This document shows, piece after piece, positions 26,404-35,019 of a DNA stretch of 64,000 bases. Position numbers and translations under genes: made by a program. Origin of the DNA: Burkholderia contaminans (lineage in GTDB: Bacteria; Pseudomonadota; Gammaproteobacteria; Burkholderiales; Burkholderiaceae). The DNA is taken from NCBI RefSeq assembly GCF_029633825.1, contig NZ_CP090643.1, forward strand, positions 327,553 through 391,552, written 5' to 3'. Position 1 is the stretch's first letter; the number at the start of each line of letters is the position of its first letter. The notes beneath the pieces were generated by a model. It was not told where the DNA came from. It made no database searches and saw nothing but the letters and a program-made list of their open reading frames with translations.

Positions 26404-27882
26404 TCAACCGAACAGGCCGTGCAGGAAGAAGCGCGCTTCGCTCTCGTCGCTGGCCGTCGGCCGCTCCTTGTAAATCCAGTAGCAGATACCGTTGTCGTCC
26501 TCGGCGACGAAGTAGTCGCGCGTCACGGTCTGCCCATCCTGCCAGCCGCCTTCGATGCGCTCGCCGGGCGATACCATGCGCAGCGGCGTGCCGTAGAACG
26601 GCCGATGCTGGCGCGTGAGCAGCGGCACAGGCTTGGCAAGCAGCCAGGCCGGGCGCGGCAGATCCGCCGGCAGCGGCGAGGGCTTCGGCGCGTCGCGCAT
26701 CGGCACCCATCGGGCGGCCGGCTCCGGACGGTAGTCGGCCATGGGAGCCGGGACGAGCACGTTCTCGGCGCCGAGCCGTGCGGTCAGCAGTTCGAGCAGC
26801 CGCGCGTGATCCTGCGGCGTACCGCCGGGGTCCGGAAACAGCGAGTCGCTCGGCGCGGCCGCTTCCTGCACGCTACGGGCGACCAGGCGCACCGCGATCA
26901 CGGGCCCGGCGAGCTCGACGTGGCCGAGCCGTTCCTTGACGAGCCGCGTGAGGTGTTCCTCGAAGCGGGTCGGTGCACCTAACGCAATTTCGATCTCGGT
27001 CGGCGCGATCGCGTCCCGCCCGCGCTCGTGCTCGAGCAGCAGGGCAAACGCGGCGACGTCCAGATGCTTCGCCGTGAGCCAGCCGGTCAGCTGCAGGATC
27101 AACCGGCGCGCGACGAACAGCAGCGCCTCGACGTGCTCGACGCGATCCATCAGTTCGACGCGCGTGTCGAACGACGGCGGCATTTCGAGCCAGTCGTAGG
27201 CAGCCGGCGCGGCGCCGGTGACCTGGTCGAGCCAGTCGAGCAGATGCGTGCCGCAGCGCTTTTTCAGCCCTGCGCGCGGCAAGCGCTGCAGATCGGCCAG
27301 TGTTTCGCAGCCGAGATCCTCAAACCAGTTCGCGTAGCGCCGAGCGTCCGGCGCCACGACGAGCGGCACGCGCGCGAGTGCGCGGCGCAGCGATCGCGCG
27401 GACAGCGCGAGGCCCCCGCGCAGGCCGCGGGCAACCATCCACGCGGCCGGGCCCGACGACGCGACGGATATCGCCGCGGTAACGCCGAACGACGCGCCGA
27501 CGTCGCGCACGCGCTGGCGCAGCGCACGGATGCCGTGGAAGAGGCGCAGGCTCGCGGTCACGTCGAGGACCACCACGGCTTCGTCGGCGTCGACGACGCT
27601 CGGTGTGAACTGGAGAAGTGCATAGGCAACGCCGAGCACGAGCTCGCGCTCGCGCGCGGCGTCGCGCTCGCGGATCTGCGCGTCCGGCGCGAGGGACAGC
27701 ACGCCACCGCGGCGCATGCCGGCGACCACGCCGAGCGCACGCGCGGCGCGATCGAGCGCCACGACGCGGCCGCCGTCGAGCACGACGAGCCCGCGCCCAT
27801 CGTCAGGCGACGGCGCCGGCGATCGCGGCCGGAACACTTCGAGGTTGAGGTGCGGCAGATGCACGCCGATCCAAACTTGCAT
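26404..27882 (-). CDS. imuB: Y-family polymerase-like protein ImuB
   Basis: 492 aa. Starts MQVWIGVHLPHLNLEVF, the standard ImuB N-terminus. The Y-polymerase palm lacks the usual paired catalytic acidic residues, as expected of an inactive hub that binds the beta clamp and recruits DnaE2. The C-terminal part includes WQDGQTVTRDYFVAEDD and a final hydrophobic HGLFG. The start lies inside the imuA coding end (80-base overlap), indicating tight coupling. Confidence 0.92.
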   Translation of the reverse strand: MQVWIGVHLPHLNLEVFRPRSPAPSPDDGRGLVVLDGGRVVALDRAARALGVVAGMRRGGVLSLAPDAQIRERDAARERELVLGVAYALLQFTPSVVDADEAVVVLDVTASLRLFHGIRALRQRVRDVGASFGVTAAISVASSGPAAWMVARGLRGGLALSARSLRRALARVPLVVAPDARRYANWFEDLGCETLADLQRLPRAGLKKRCGTHLLDWLDQVTGAAPAAYDWLEMPPSFDTRVELMDRVEHVEALLFVARRLILQLTGWLTAKHLDVAAFALLLEHERGRDAIAPTEIEIALGAPTRFEEHLTRLVKERLGHVELAGPVIAVRLVARSVQEAAAPSDSLFPDPGGTPQDHARLLELLTARLGAENVLVPAPMADYRPEPAARWVPMRDAPKPSPLPADLPRPAWLLAKPVPLLTRQHRPFYGTPLRMVSPGERIEGGWQDGQTVTRDYFVAEDDNGICYWIYKERPTASDESEARFFLHGLFG

Positions 27883-28519
27883 GGCGGTTCAACAAAATCG
27901 GCGAGGGTGACAAGGGAACGAACAGCGGCGTATCACGTGCCGGCCCGCGGCGCTTCACGAACGTGACGTCGATGCCGTCGCGCTTGGGCGCCAGCGCGAG
28001 CCGCAAGGGTGCCGGCGACGCGTCGCGCGCGGCGGCCGCTGGGCGGAAGAGATAGAAAAGCGCCTGGCCACTCTGCGCAGCCAGATTCAGCCGCCGCAAT
28101 GCGTCCGCACGGACGTGCTGCTGCCAAAGCAGCACGGCAGCGCACGTGCCGGCACGCAACGCCTGCTCAGCGGCCCACAGCGCGTCGGCCGTGCGCGGCG
28201 CCGGCAGCGTTACGAACCCGGACGGGTCGATGCCCCAGTACGCGAGCGCCAGCGGTTGCAGCGCATGCGGTGGCTGGATCAGCATGACCGGCTTGCCGGC
28301 CGCGCGCTCGAGCACCGGCGCCAGCAGCCGAAGCTCGCCGATCCCAGGCTGTGGCGCGAGCAATTCGATCAGCGCGCTGGCCGGCCAGCCGCCGCCGGGC
28401 AGTTCGGCCGACAGCTCGGGATGACCGGTGTCGACGCCGCGCGTGCTCGATCGGGGCAGGCTCGATGCCTTCCAGAGACTCGGATGTATCGCTTCCGGAT
28501 GCGCGAGGGCGGGGTTCAT
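27803..28519 (-). CDS. imuA: SOS mutasome protein ImuA
   Basis: 238 aa, RecA/SulA-like, first gene of imuA-imuB-dnaE2. Characteristic ELLAPQPGIGELRLLAPVL and PPHALQPLALAYWGI stretches fit the ImuA family. It is thought to assist assembly of the ImuB-DnaE2 complex. A perfect LexA box lies 20 bases upstream of the start. Confidence 0.9.
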   Translation of the reverse strand: MNPALAHPEAIHPSLWKASSLPRSSTRGVDTGHPELSAELPGGGWPASALIELLAPQPGIGELRLLAPVLERAAGKPVMLIQPPHALQPLALAYWGIDPSGFVTLPAPRTADALWAAEQALRAGTCAAVLLWQQHVRADALRRLNLAAQSGQALFYLFRPAAAARDASPAPLRLALAPKRDGIDVTFVKRRGPARDTPLFVPLSPSPILLNRHASLDRRASAAPQPRSVPAAIAGAVA

Positions 28520-28538
28520 GGGGTCAGTTTCTCAAGCA

Positions 28539-28554
28539 CTGTATGTTTATACAG
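28539..28554 (-). promoter_or_regulatory. LexA box (SOS operator) of imuABC
   Basis: CTGTATGTTTATACAG: perfect CTGT-N8-ACAG palindrome 20 bases upstream of the imuA start. It puts the mutasome operon under LexA/RecA control. Confidence 0.92.
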
Positions 28555-28593
28555 TATATGACAGAGATAACCGCGTCTCCAACCCCCTGCCGT

Positions 28594-29505
28594 TTACGCC
28601 GCCAGCTGGTGCTCGTAGTAGGGCCGCTCGCGATCGGCGAGTATCTCGCGCAGCTGCGCGCGCTGGGACGGGCCCGGAGCGAGCCAAGCGTCCACGTTCG
28701 ACGACTTGATGGGGACGATGCACCTATCGTGGCCAGCTGCCGCCACTTCCGGCGGTGGGTCGTCGGTGATCGCCGCAAACGACCAGAGGTCGTCTGCGCC
28801 CGGGATCTCGGTGCGCGTCCACAAGCACGCCACCTGCATGTGTTGCGGCGGTGTTGGATCGAAGCGAAGCACGACGTTCTGGCCGTCCCGCTTCACGTTT
28901 TCGAAGAAAGCGTTGACGAGCACGAGGCCATGCGTGAAGCCGAAAACCTTCCGCCATGCGGTACTGAGCGAGTCCGCCCGCGCGTTATAAGTTGCAGGCT
29001 TCTGTTTTTCGTCCGCTTCGGTCCACCCTGGTATGCGGCATCGATACCGCATCGGTACGACCAGGCGCTTGCCTTCATGCTCGATCAGCACGGGTGCATA
29101 CCAGCCGGGGAAGATCCGCGAATCGCGCTCCTGCAGGTCCTGCCGGCGGAGATCGTCGAGCCCGCGCGTCGCGGCAGTGATCTTGTCGGTCGCGATCCGG
29201 ACGTCCTCGCTCGCCTTCTTCGTGATCTTCTCGGTCAGCTTCTTCTCAGCGGCCGCCAGCCGCGTCCGCTGCTCGAACAGTTCGGTCTCCAGCTTCTGTG
29301 TTCGCTGGTTTCGATACGCGGCGATCGCCGCAGTGATCTCGTCGTCAACACCAGCGAATGCGGCGTCGACCGCTTTCGGGATCTTGATGTCGGCCCCGGA
29401 CGCGCGCGCGTTGAAGATGCTCCTGAACGTCTCGATGTCCATGTCGGCACCATAGCGCCGCACGTACTCGCGATAGTTGGCTTGGATCTTGGCGGAATAG
29501 CACAT
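28594..29505 (-). CDS. SRAP-family protein (SOS response-associated, YedK/HMCES-like) with a helical insert
   Basis: 303 aa. Starts MCYSA, so the catalytic Cys2 that crosslinks to abasic sites is present. The conserved Asn/Arg motif is in PATYNARADSL and the active His in AGHDRCIVPI. Family members are about 220-240 aa; here residues about 60-125 are a charged coiled-coil-like insertion (KLETELFEQRTRLAAAEKKL). It shields abasic sites in single-stranded DNA. GGAG lies 7 bases before the ATG. It lies upstream of imuA on the same strand, with the imuA LexA box just after its stop. Confidence 0.85.
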   Translation of the reverse strand: MCYSAKIQANYREYVRRYGADMDIETFRSIFNARASGADIKIPKAVDAAFAGVDDEITAAIAAYRNQRTQKLETELFEQRTRLAAAEKKLTEKITKKASEDVRIATDKITAATRGLDDLRRQDLQERDSRIFPGWYAPVLIEHEGKRLVVPMRYRCRIPGWTEADEKQKPATYNARADSLSTAWRKVFGFTHGLVLVNAFFENVKRDGQNVVLRFDPTPPQHMQVACLWTRTEIPGADDLWSFAAITDDPPPEVAAAGHDRCIVPIKSSNVDAWLAPGPSQRAQLREILADRERPYYEHQLAA

Positions 29506-29897
29506 CTGTGTCTCCGGTGAGCACCAGCATCAACATACAGTACAGCAAGTTCTCGCATCGAGCGAAAAAGCGATGTGCCAACCGTCTCGATGGGATTGCG
29601 ACAGCCGCCATGGACTCAACGACAACAGTTTCCGTTCCGGATTCGCTGATCACAGCAACAAGCGAGGATGTTGCATTCGGGAAGGCCGCTCATATGGATC
29701 CGATTCCTATCGGGAGCATGGACAGTGACAGTCGCATCGCGAGCCACGGTGTAGCGCTCGTCGGAGTCGCGTTCTACAGGAGCGTGAGGTCCGCCGTGGA
29801 GCCAATCTAGCAATCGCTTTTCGCAAGCTCCTTGACGATGCGAAGGAGCTTCGGGAGATGAAGGTCGATCTGAACGGCGACTACTGACCTTGCGGAG
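29506..29897. other. Gap with a gene remnant on the + strand
   Basis: No complete gene. A + frame from about 29725 to the TGA at 29885-29887 encodes QEREVRRGANLAIAFRKLLDD then EMKVDLNGDY. It looks coding but has no start codon and follows an in-frame stop, so it is probably the end of a lost gene. Upstream of the SRAP start the minus strand carries only half of a LexA site (TACTGTATG near 29535). Confidence 0.4.
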
Positions 29898-30044
29898 ATG
29901 TCGCTGACTCTCCGGCGCGGAGAGCCGCTGTATCAGGAGGTGCTGCGCCGGGTTCGTAACCTGGCGGAGGTAAGCGTTGCGTCACTCGGAACGAAGGAGC
30001 GTGAGATAAGCTTCCACGCTACTCCCTTCGTAAAGAGGATGTGA
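29898..30044 (+). CDS. Small ORF before a strong terminator, unknown
   Basis: 48 aa (MSLTLRRGEPLYQEVLRRVR and ending FHATPFVKRM). It lies just after the remnant frame and 14 bases before a rho-independent terminator on the same strand, which suggests a transcribed unit. The ribosome site (GGAG directly at the ATG) is poorly placed. Not recognised. Confidence 0.35.
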   Translation: MSLTLRRGEPLYQEVLRRVRNLAEVSVASLGTKEREISFHATPFVKRM

Positions 30045-30058
30045 AGAGTCGCTGTAAT

Positions 30059-30107
30059 CGCCCGCTAGTCGCCCCGATGTGCGGGGGCGCAGGCGGGCTT
30101 ATTTTTT
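30059..30107 (+). terminator. Rho-independent terminator
   Basis: Nested GC stem: GCCCGC (30060-30065) pairs with GCGGGC (30093-30098), and GCCCC pairs with GGGGC inside. The run TTATTTTTT follows on the + strand. Confidence 0.8.
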
Positions 30108-30428
30108 CCAATCACGCAACCCAGAAGTTCGATAGGCACCGACTACTAGGGCGCGAGTTGCGCCGCCATTTCCTTGGCCAATCATAGGGGCGTTTAGTAA
30201 CGTGCGAGATTGCTGGCGGCGCTCCTTGACCACTGACATAGCGCGCTTTGACTTGCATGCCCCCATGCTACTATCAGCTAGACGGTCCCTCTCGATCGTG
30301 CCGCTGGTAATGGCAAAGGCAGTGCCACGAGAGATGCACCACCACATTCCGTTAAACGCACACAACTCACGTAGCGCATAACGGTGAACCAGCCACTGTG
30401 TTTTGCCCGCGCTACGGACGGAGTTGAT
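30108..30428. other. Intergenic region before the 679-aa gene
   Basis: No gene or clear regulatory element recognised; a minus-strand open frame here extends under the next gene and has no ribosome site. Confidence 0.35.
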
Positions 30429-32468
30429 ATGCGTATACCTCTGCTCCATGCCGACCTCGAGCATGGTTCCTATACGAAAGTCGCAAAGGCGCTTCGAAAG
30501 GCTTGGCCGCTCGGCGAGCTTTCTCTCATGCAGGCTCAGAATACGTTGGCAATCGTGCTGGGCTACAACAGCTTGCACCACGCGCAGAACGAGGCGACCA
30601 CATCGTTCTCGATACCGGACGGATCGGTGAGTTTGAAGAGCATCTCGAAGGGGGTCGCGTGGCGCATGTTCGTTCGCTACGGCATCGAACTGCTGCTGGC
30701 TCGGCGACTTGTCGCAAGGCTACATCTCGACGAACTGGCGGTGGCCGGAATAAGTGTCGAGGCAAAGATGCGACGCACCTTCGAAGACGCCGCGAAGAAG
30801 GGCTATATCTACGACGAGGCATCGGATCTCCTGAACCACCGTGAACCCTGGCCGGACGAGACACCACGGCTGCTCGAGAAGGGCGTCCCGGCGTATAAGT
30901 GGGCGATCTTTCCTGATCGCCGGGTCTTTCTTTGGTCGAAACTTGTTGCGCAAATCGAAATGCTGCCAGAAGACTTCGCTAAGGATCTTCGGGAAGCACG
31001 CAGGTTGCCGATCGATTCAGATGTCGTTGAGTCGTTCATGATCGGTTCGCTTATGCCAGCGGCGTGCCAACCTTTAGCGGAGGCTTTGGCCAGTGGAGAT
31101 CTGGCCGCATCGAATAATGGGCAGCAGCAATGGCAGGTAAAGTGGATCGTCACTCGGCAGGCCGAGGTGCTAGGTTGTTGCATCGTCGCCGAGAAGCTTG
31201 GCGGGATGATTCCGCGAGTATTCGATCCGGACGGGGCGGAGGCCTATGCGGCCCTTGGGAGTCTGCTGTGTGGTGACGTCGTGCCGCTTGTCGAGACTCG
31301 GAATGCGGGCGCTCTTGTGTCTGAACGCGTCTGTCTCATCGGACGCAATCGACTCGAGCAGTTGAAAGACGATAGAAATGGCGATCCGCTGGAGACGCAG
31401 TGGTTCTACGACCAGTGGCCTGCCACTATCAACCTGTATCGCAATGGGATGGGTTGGCTCCTAGCGGGCACGCGCGAATTCTCGGAGCGAGGTCAGCGGT
31501 ATCTCGCGACGACGTCGTTTGACGCACGGGAACAGCAACGCTTGCTGCGCGAGGAGCCTCTATTCGAAACTTTCACATTGACCGCGGCGCTGATTGATCA
31601 GATCGGCACCGAGGAAGGCGTTCCTGCTCTGGGGAATCGCTGGCATGACGCGGTTGAGTTGATGCTCTCCACTCGGAAGGCTGAAGTCGAAGCGGTAGGA
31701 AGAACACAGGCGGGTACGGAAAGGCTGTTGGTAGCGGTACTGGACAACATTGATTCGTCGGCGCTCGACGCGTTTGTCGATCGTGCGATCAGCGATTGCT
31801 TGCCGTTGCGATACGACGGGGACACCGAAGATAACGAAGTCTTGGTCAGCGAGAGACGGCACACCGTGAGTCTCACCGAGCATCTCGGCATGGCAGTGAT
31901 CAAAAATATGCCCGGCTTGAAACCCTACTCGGCGTTGTCGATCGGGTACGTATTGCTCATTGCCAATGGCGAGTATCCCGGAAGTCGGTATCAAGGGATG
32001 GTTGATGCACCGACCCAGACAGATTGGGCGGCCCAGTGTCGGTTGCTTGCGGCAATGCTGATTTACGAGCCATTGTCAGATCACCGGGTGTCGCCGCTGG
32101 CAATGTCGTGTGCAATTGCGCCAGTTCTCGGTTTGGGTAACGGCACATGGTCAAATGACGAGCTTTGCGTATGGTATCGAAGCGCCTGCGCAGTCGAGCG
32201 CCGGTTGAAAGACGCGCAAAAGCTGTTGAAGGCTGTCGACGATTGGCGCGCGACTGAGGTTCAGGTTGAGCACGTTCGCGCTCAGGGTGAATTTCTTCGG
32301 GCGGGCGACCCTATTCCAGTGACGAGACCGAAGTCTGCCGTCGAAGCCCTACGCGAGATGTACTCAATGGCGAGAAGCGCCGGCTTCGCAGTTTCCGTTG
32401 GGCAACAGGATTTGCCGAGTAAGAAAGAGGTGCTCCGCGAATTTGAAATGCCCCCTCGTGTCGACTGA
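30429..32468 (+). CDS. Large protein of unknown function
   Basis: 679 aa from ATG 30429, chosen because GGAG is 5 bases upstream; GTG 30384 would add 15 residues. No TM or signal peptide. The N-terminus (VAKALRKAWPLGELSL then AQNTLAIVLGYNSLHHAQNE) has a helical pattern that I also see at the start of many accessory proteins, and in a looser form in the 57301-57972 gene. The remainder is mixed alpha/beta without a motif I can name. Base composition is lower in GC than the metal and SOS genes. It may form an operon with the zinc-ribbon-like gene that follows. Confidence 0.7.
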   Translation: MRIPLLHADLEHGSYTKVAKALRKAWPLGELSLMQAQNTLAIVLGYNSLHHAQNEATTSFSIPDGSVSLKSISKGVAWRMFVRYGIELLLARRLVARLHLDELAVAGISVEAKMRRTFEDAAKKGYIYDEASDLLNHREPWPDETPRLLEKGVPAYKWAIFPDRRVFLWSKLVAQIEMLPEDFAKDLREARRLPIDSDVVESFMIGSLMPAACQPLAEALASGDLAASNNGQQQWQVKWIVTRQAEVLGCCIVAEKLGGMIPRVFDPDGAEAYAALGSLLCGDVVPLVETRNAGALVSERVCLIGRNRLEQLKDDRNGDPLETQWFYDQWPATINLYRNGMGWLLAGTREFSERGQRYLATTSFDAREQQRLLREEPLFETFTLTAALIDQIGTEEGVPALGNRWHDAVELMLSTRKAEVEAVGRTQAGTERLLVAVLDNIDSSALDAFVDRAISDCLPLRYDGDTEDNEVLVSERRHTVSLTEHLGMAVIKNMPGLKPYSALSIGYVLLIANGEYPGSRYQGMVDAPTQTDWAAQCRLLAAMLIYEPLSDHRVSPLAMSCAIAPVLGLGNGTWSNDELCVWYRSACAVERRLKDAQKLLKAVDDWRATEVQVEHVRAQGEFLRAGDPIPVTRPKSAVEALREMYSMARSAGFAVSVGQQDLPSKKEVLREFEMPPRVD

Positions 32469-32481
32469 AAAGGTTCTGTTC

Positions 32482-32700
32482 GTGGTGACCCAAACTGAAA
32501 GAATGCCCGCGGACATTCTGAAGCTGCAGGTCGCCTATCCGTCGACGGTCGGCCTGGCTATCCGAGCGGATGGATCCGCCGTCGCGAGCAATTCCTGCGC
32601 GACGTGCCGATGCGCGCTCGCTAGGGAAGTGCGGCGGCAAACGGTGGGGCATTGTCTCGGGTGTGACCAGATACTCCACGAAACCCTGCTTATGGATTGA
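32482..32700 (+). CDS. Small zinc-ribbon-like protein
   Basis: 72 aa from GTG 32482 (AAGG 8 bases upstream). Two CxxC knuckles, NSCATCRCA and GHCLGCDQI, are spaced like a zinc ribbon at the C-terminal half. It starts 13 bases after the 679-aa gene and is probably co-transcribed. GTG 32485 and ATG 32503 are alternative starts. Function unknown. Confidence 0.5.
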   Translation: MVTQTERMPADILKLQVAYPSTVGLAIRADGSAVASNSCATCRCALAREVRRQTVGHCLGCDQILHETLLMD

Positions 32701-32953
32701 TCGACCTCTTCACGCTCCCTGAGAGGCAGATCTAAAGATCGCATAGAACGCTGCCGATAACTCAGGTGGGCCGAATCTGCGGGCCGAGTGACGGCCGATG
32801 GCCGATTCCCTGGCTCTCCCGCTGGGAATTAGCTGAAGATGCCCTGCGTTCATACAATGTGACAACGCGCTGATGTAGCTGCCACTAGCAATGATCCGTT
32901 TGACTCCGCTCGTTCGGCAGATAGCATGGCAGTTCACACTATGAGGATACTGT

Positions 32954-33100
32954 ATGAGCGATGACGCTTTTTTTCTGTTTCTGATGTGCCGCGCGCTCGC
33001 GCGAAGCGACGCTGAAGTTCGAACCCACCGGGCGGTGTACGAGACGCATGCACGGAGACTAGCTGGACGCATTATTTCGGCGGGCATGGCGGTCCACTGA
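32954..33100 (+). CDS. Small ORF, unknown
   Basis: 48 aa (MSDDAFFLFLMCRALARSD then GRIISAGMAVH) with GAGGA about 6 bases before the ATG. Basic, amphipathic. The ribosome site is the main support. Confidence 0.4.
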   Translation: MSDDAFFLFLMCRALARSDAEVRTHRAVYETHARRLAGRIISAGMAVH

Positions 33101-33283
33101 CTGTCATTGCACGAGTTCGCTGTGAACATGCAAGCTGACCTGTAGCTGCCGACCGCGCGCAGGATAAAGACGCCCCGGGGTGACAACTACGGGGAGACGT
33201 AGCTACGGAGCGGCTCTACGGGAAGGAAGGGCGATCCCGGGATAGTCCGCGGAATGGGATGACCTTGAGGCGAAGGAGTTGAA

Positions 33284-33703
33284 ATGTTGATTGGATTGCT
33301 CGTGTTCCTTGGGCTCGCACCCCAGGAAGCCGTTCAGAACCCTTGCTTTGGTCCAACATGGGCGCTATCTGAGAGCGTCGCGTTGGCTTGCGACTTCCAT
33401 GATGCCACGGGGGCCTTCACGATACTTCACGAGCCTCGCTATATCGGCCGCAGAACGCACGCCGCTTTTTCTGCGCATCCTTTGTCATATGGACGTGGGG
33501 AGGCGATACTCGTCAGCGACAAGGCTGTGAGCGAAGCAGACGCACAGAAGGCCGCGTTGGAGATTGGCGCGAGTGGCGGGTGGGTAGATCAGGCTGGGGT
33601 AGCGCGTGGAGCTGGCGGCAGTTGGTCGGTCGACCTCAGTCACGTTGGGGTGACGGCGAAACCTGGGACACTGGTATTGCTATCGGGCGCCGCAGCGAAG
33701 TGA
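33284..33703 (+). CDS. Unknown protein, possibly exported
   Basis: 139 aa starting MLIGLLVFLGLAPQEAV, with AAGGAG 5 bases upstream, a strong ribosome site. The N-terminus is hydrophobic and may act as signal or anchor. The body is Ala/Gly-rich with strands; no family recognised. It heads a same-strand run of small unknown genes. Confidence 0.6.
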   Translation: MLIGLLVFLGLAPQEAVQNPCFGPTWALSESVALACDFHDATGAFTILHEPRYIGRRTHAAFSAHPLSYGRGEAILVSDKAVSEADAQKAALEIGASGGWVDQAGVARGAGGSWSVDLSHVGVTAKPGTLVLLSGAAAK

Positions 33704-33801
33704 AGGTGTGACGGGGCCAGGTAGATCACCTCAATCCTGACCGACGGGTCGCCGGACATATTAGGCAATCGCTGGATCGATTCGGAGGTTGCGAGACGGT
33801 C

Positions 33802-34062
33802 ATGCGCGGCGGCGATGGACTGAGTGATGGAGGGGCGCGCGACGTCGTCGGAGTCTGGCACGGCCACTACTGGGTAGAAGGGGCGACTTCGAGTGGCACC
33901 CCGTTCCTTGCCGACATTAGCGCTGACCAATTCGGTTGGCCGTCGGTCGTCGTGTTGCCATTGGCCGAGGCCAGGTCGCGATACGTTCCAGGGAATGACA
34001 AGCTATGCGGTCAGGCCGTTGAAGACGAGACCCGTCGAATGGTACAAGCGCTTGAGATATAA
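33802..34062 (+). CDS. Unknown protein, possibly the end of a longer gene
   Basis: 86 aa from ATG 33802, with no clear ribosome site. The frame is open upstream to 33711 and that part (HLNPDRRVAGHIRQSLDRFGG) looks coding, but it contains no start codon. The annotated product may therefore be a 5'-truncated gene. The visible part has GVWHGHYWVEGATSSGTPF and VVVLPLAEARSRYVPG. Not recognised. Confidence 0.45.
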   Translation: MRGGDGLSDGGARDVVGVWHGHYWVEGATSSGTPFLADISADQFGWPSVVVLPLAEARSRYVPGNDKLCGQAVEDETRRMVQALEI

Positions 34063-34085
34063 CCAATGATCAACGAGGGTGCGAT

Positions 34086-34274
34086 ATGACATTTGGGGAA
34101 ATCTGCCTTGCTCACCCTGAGCAACGTCGGGTGGCGCACGTGGCCGCCGGCGGTGGAGTCACGTTGTCGTTCGGACTGACGTTGGTCGACTGGCCATCGG
34201 ATTGGCCGAAAGCAGGGATTGATCGCCAGTTCTTCGAGTCTCGTGGTTTTGAAATCTTGCGCGAGGAAGGTTGA
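34086..34274 (+). CDS. Small unknown protein
   Basis: 62 aa starting MTFGEICLAHPEQRRVAH with GAGGG 7 bases upstream. Strand-rich, with LVDWPSDWPKAGIDRQF. Not recognised. Confidence 0.45.
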   Translation: MTFGEICLAHPEQRRVAHVAAGGGVTLSFGLTLVDWPSDWPKAGIDRQFFESRGFEILREEG

Positions 34275-34353
34275 GCGAGCTCGTAGCCAACGTCCAGTTC
34301 ATGGCCAGAGAACTTGCAGCAATGACTGCAGCGCGGCTGTACCACGATCATAG

Positions 34354-34437
34354 AACACTAGCGGAGAGACCAAAGTTGAGGGGTATCCGGTTTACGCGGT
34401 TGATGAGGCGCAACATCATCCGGACGGGAAACAGCAT
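34354..34437 (+). pseudogene. 3' remnant of a lost gene carrying one arm of an inverted repeat
   Basis: The frame follows an in-frame TAG at 34351 and reads VEGYPVYAVDEAQHHPDGKQ and then HFAVDPA before TAA. The sequence looks like a conserved protein end but has no start. The same YPVYAVD coding stretch occurs inverted at 34963-34985. Confidence 0.45.
34382..34404 (+). repeat. 23-bp perfect inverted repeat, left arm
   Basis: GGTATCCGGTTTACGCGGTTGAT-type sequence whose exact reverse complement lies at 34963-34985. The two arms enclose the gene at 34476-34907. Confidence 0.75.
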
Positions 34438-34475
34438 TTTGCGGTTGATCCCGCATAAACGAACGGGAAAGTGAC

Positions 34476-34907
34476 ATGACGAGCGATATCAACATCTTCC
34501 GCGATCCACCGACTCAGGCGGAGATTGATGGAGCGTTACGCGCAGACAGCAGGCGTCTCACGACGGGCGAAAGGATTGCGCTTGGCCCTGGCGTGCTCGG
34601 TCTTGAAGTCCTAGTCGGTGCGGCCGTCGATGCGTTCAACGGCGAGTCGAATTTCATGACAGGCAAAAGTTCTCCGTGGGAAGTTGCACCGGGGGCCATT
34701 GATTGGAACTGGTCGAAGTCGATCTTTACGGAGAGCTACGCCAACAAAGTGCGTGCTATGAAGCGCGATCTGGTGCGCTGCGAGGTCGCTGCGCTGACAC
34801 GCCAAATTAGCCTCGAAGAAAAGGCTGTGTCGGCCGTGAAGGACGCCGGGGCAATCGCAGGGAACATTGCCGAAACGATCATTTCCAATGTCGTCGGCAA
34901 GAAGTAA
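34476..34907 (+). CDS. Unknown soluble protein
   Basis: 143 aa (MTSDINIFRDPPTQAEIDG...). GGGAAAG lies 4 bases before the ATG. The first half contains LTTGERIALGPGVLGLEVLVGAA and the end is helical (EKAVSAVKDAGAIAGNIAET). No family recognised. It is flanked by the 23-bp inverted repeat arms, so it may have been inserted or inverted as a unit. Confidence 0.55.
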   Translation: MTSDINIFRDPPTQAEIDGALRADSRRLTTGERIALGPGVLGLEVLVGAAVDAFNGESNFMTGKSSPWEVAPGAIDWNWSKSIFTESYANKVRAMKRDLVRCEVAALTRQISLEEKAVSAVKDAGAIAGNIAETIISNVVGKK

Positions 34908-34962
34908 AGCCGAAGCTGTCAACACAAATGCGGCTGATCGGCAGTAGGCTCAATCAGCCCGA

Positions 34963-34985
34963 ATCAACCGCGTAAACCGGATACC
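34963..34985 (-). repeat. 23-bp perfect inverted repeat, right arm
   Basis: Reverse complement of 34382-34404; on the minus strand it would encode the same YPVYAVD peptide. It lies 35 bases before the nuclease-like gene start. Confidence 0.75.
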
Positions 34986-35019
34986 CAAGTTGAGCTCCAT
35001 TCGTAAATTGGCGCCCCTG

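Noticed and set aside
29525..29545. LexA box upstream of the SRAP gene
   Set aside because: Only one CTGT half-site (TACTGTATG) is present; the second half does not match ACAG.
32710..33186. 158-aa minus-strand frame
   Set aside because: No ribosome site, odd Ser/Arg composition, and a better + strand small ORF (32954-33100) lies within.
34271..34474. 67-aa + frame starting at a TTG
   Set aside because: The better coding signal in the second half is in another frame (the 34354-34437 remnant); at most it is a frameshifted piece of the same lost gene.
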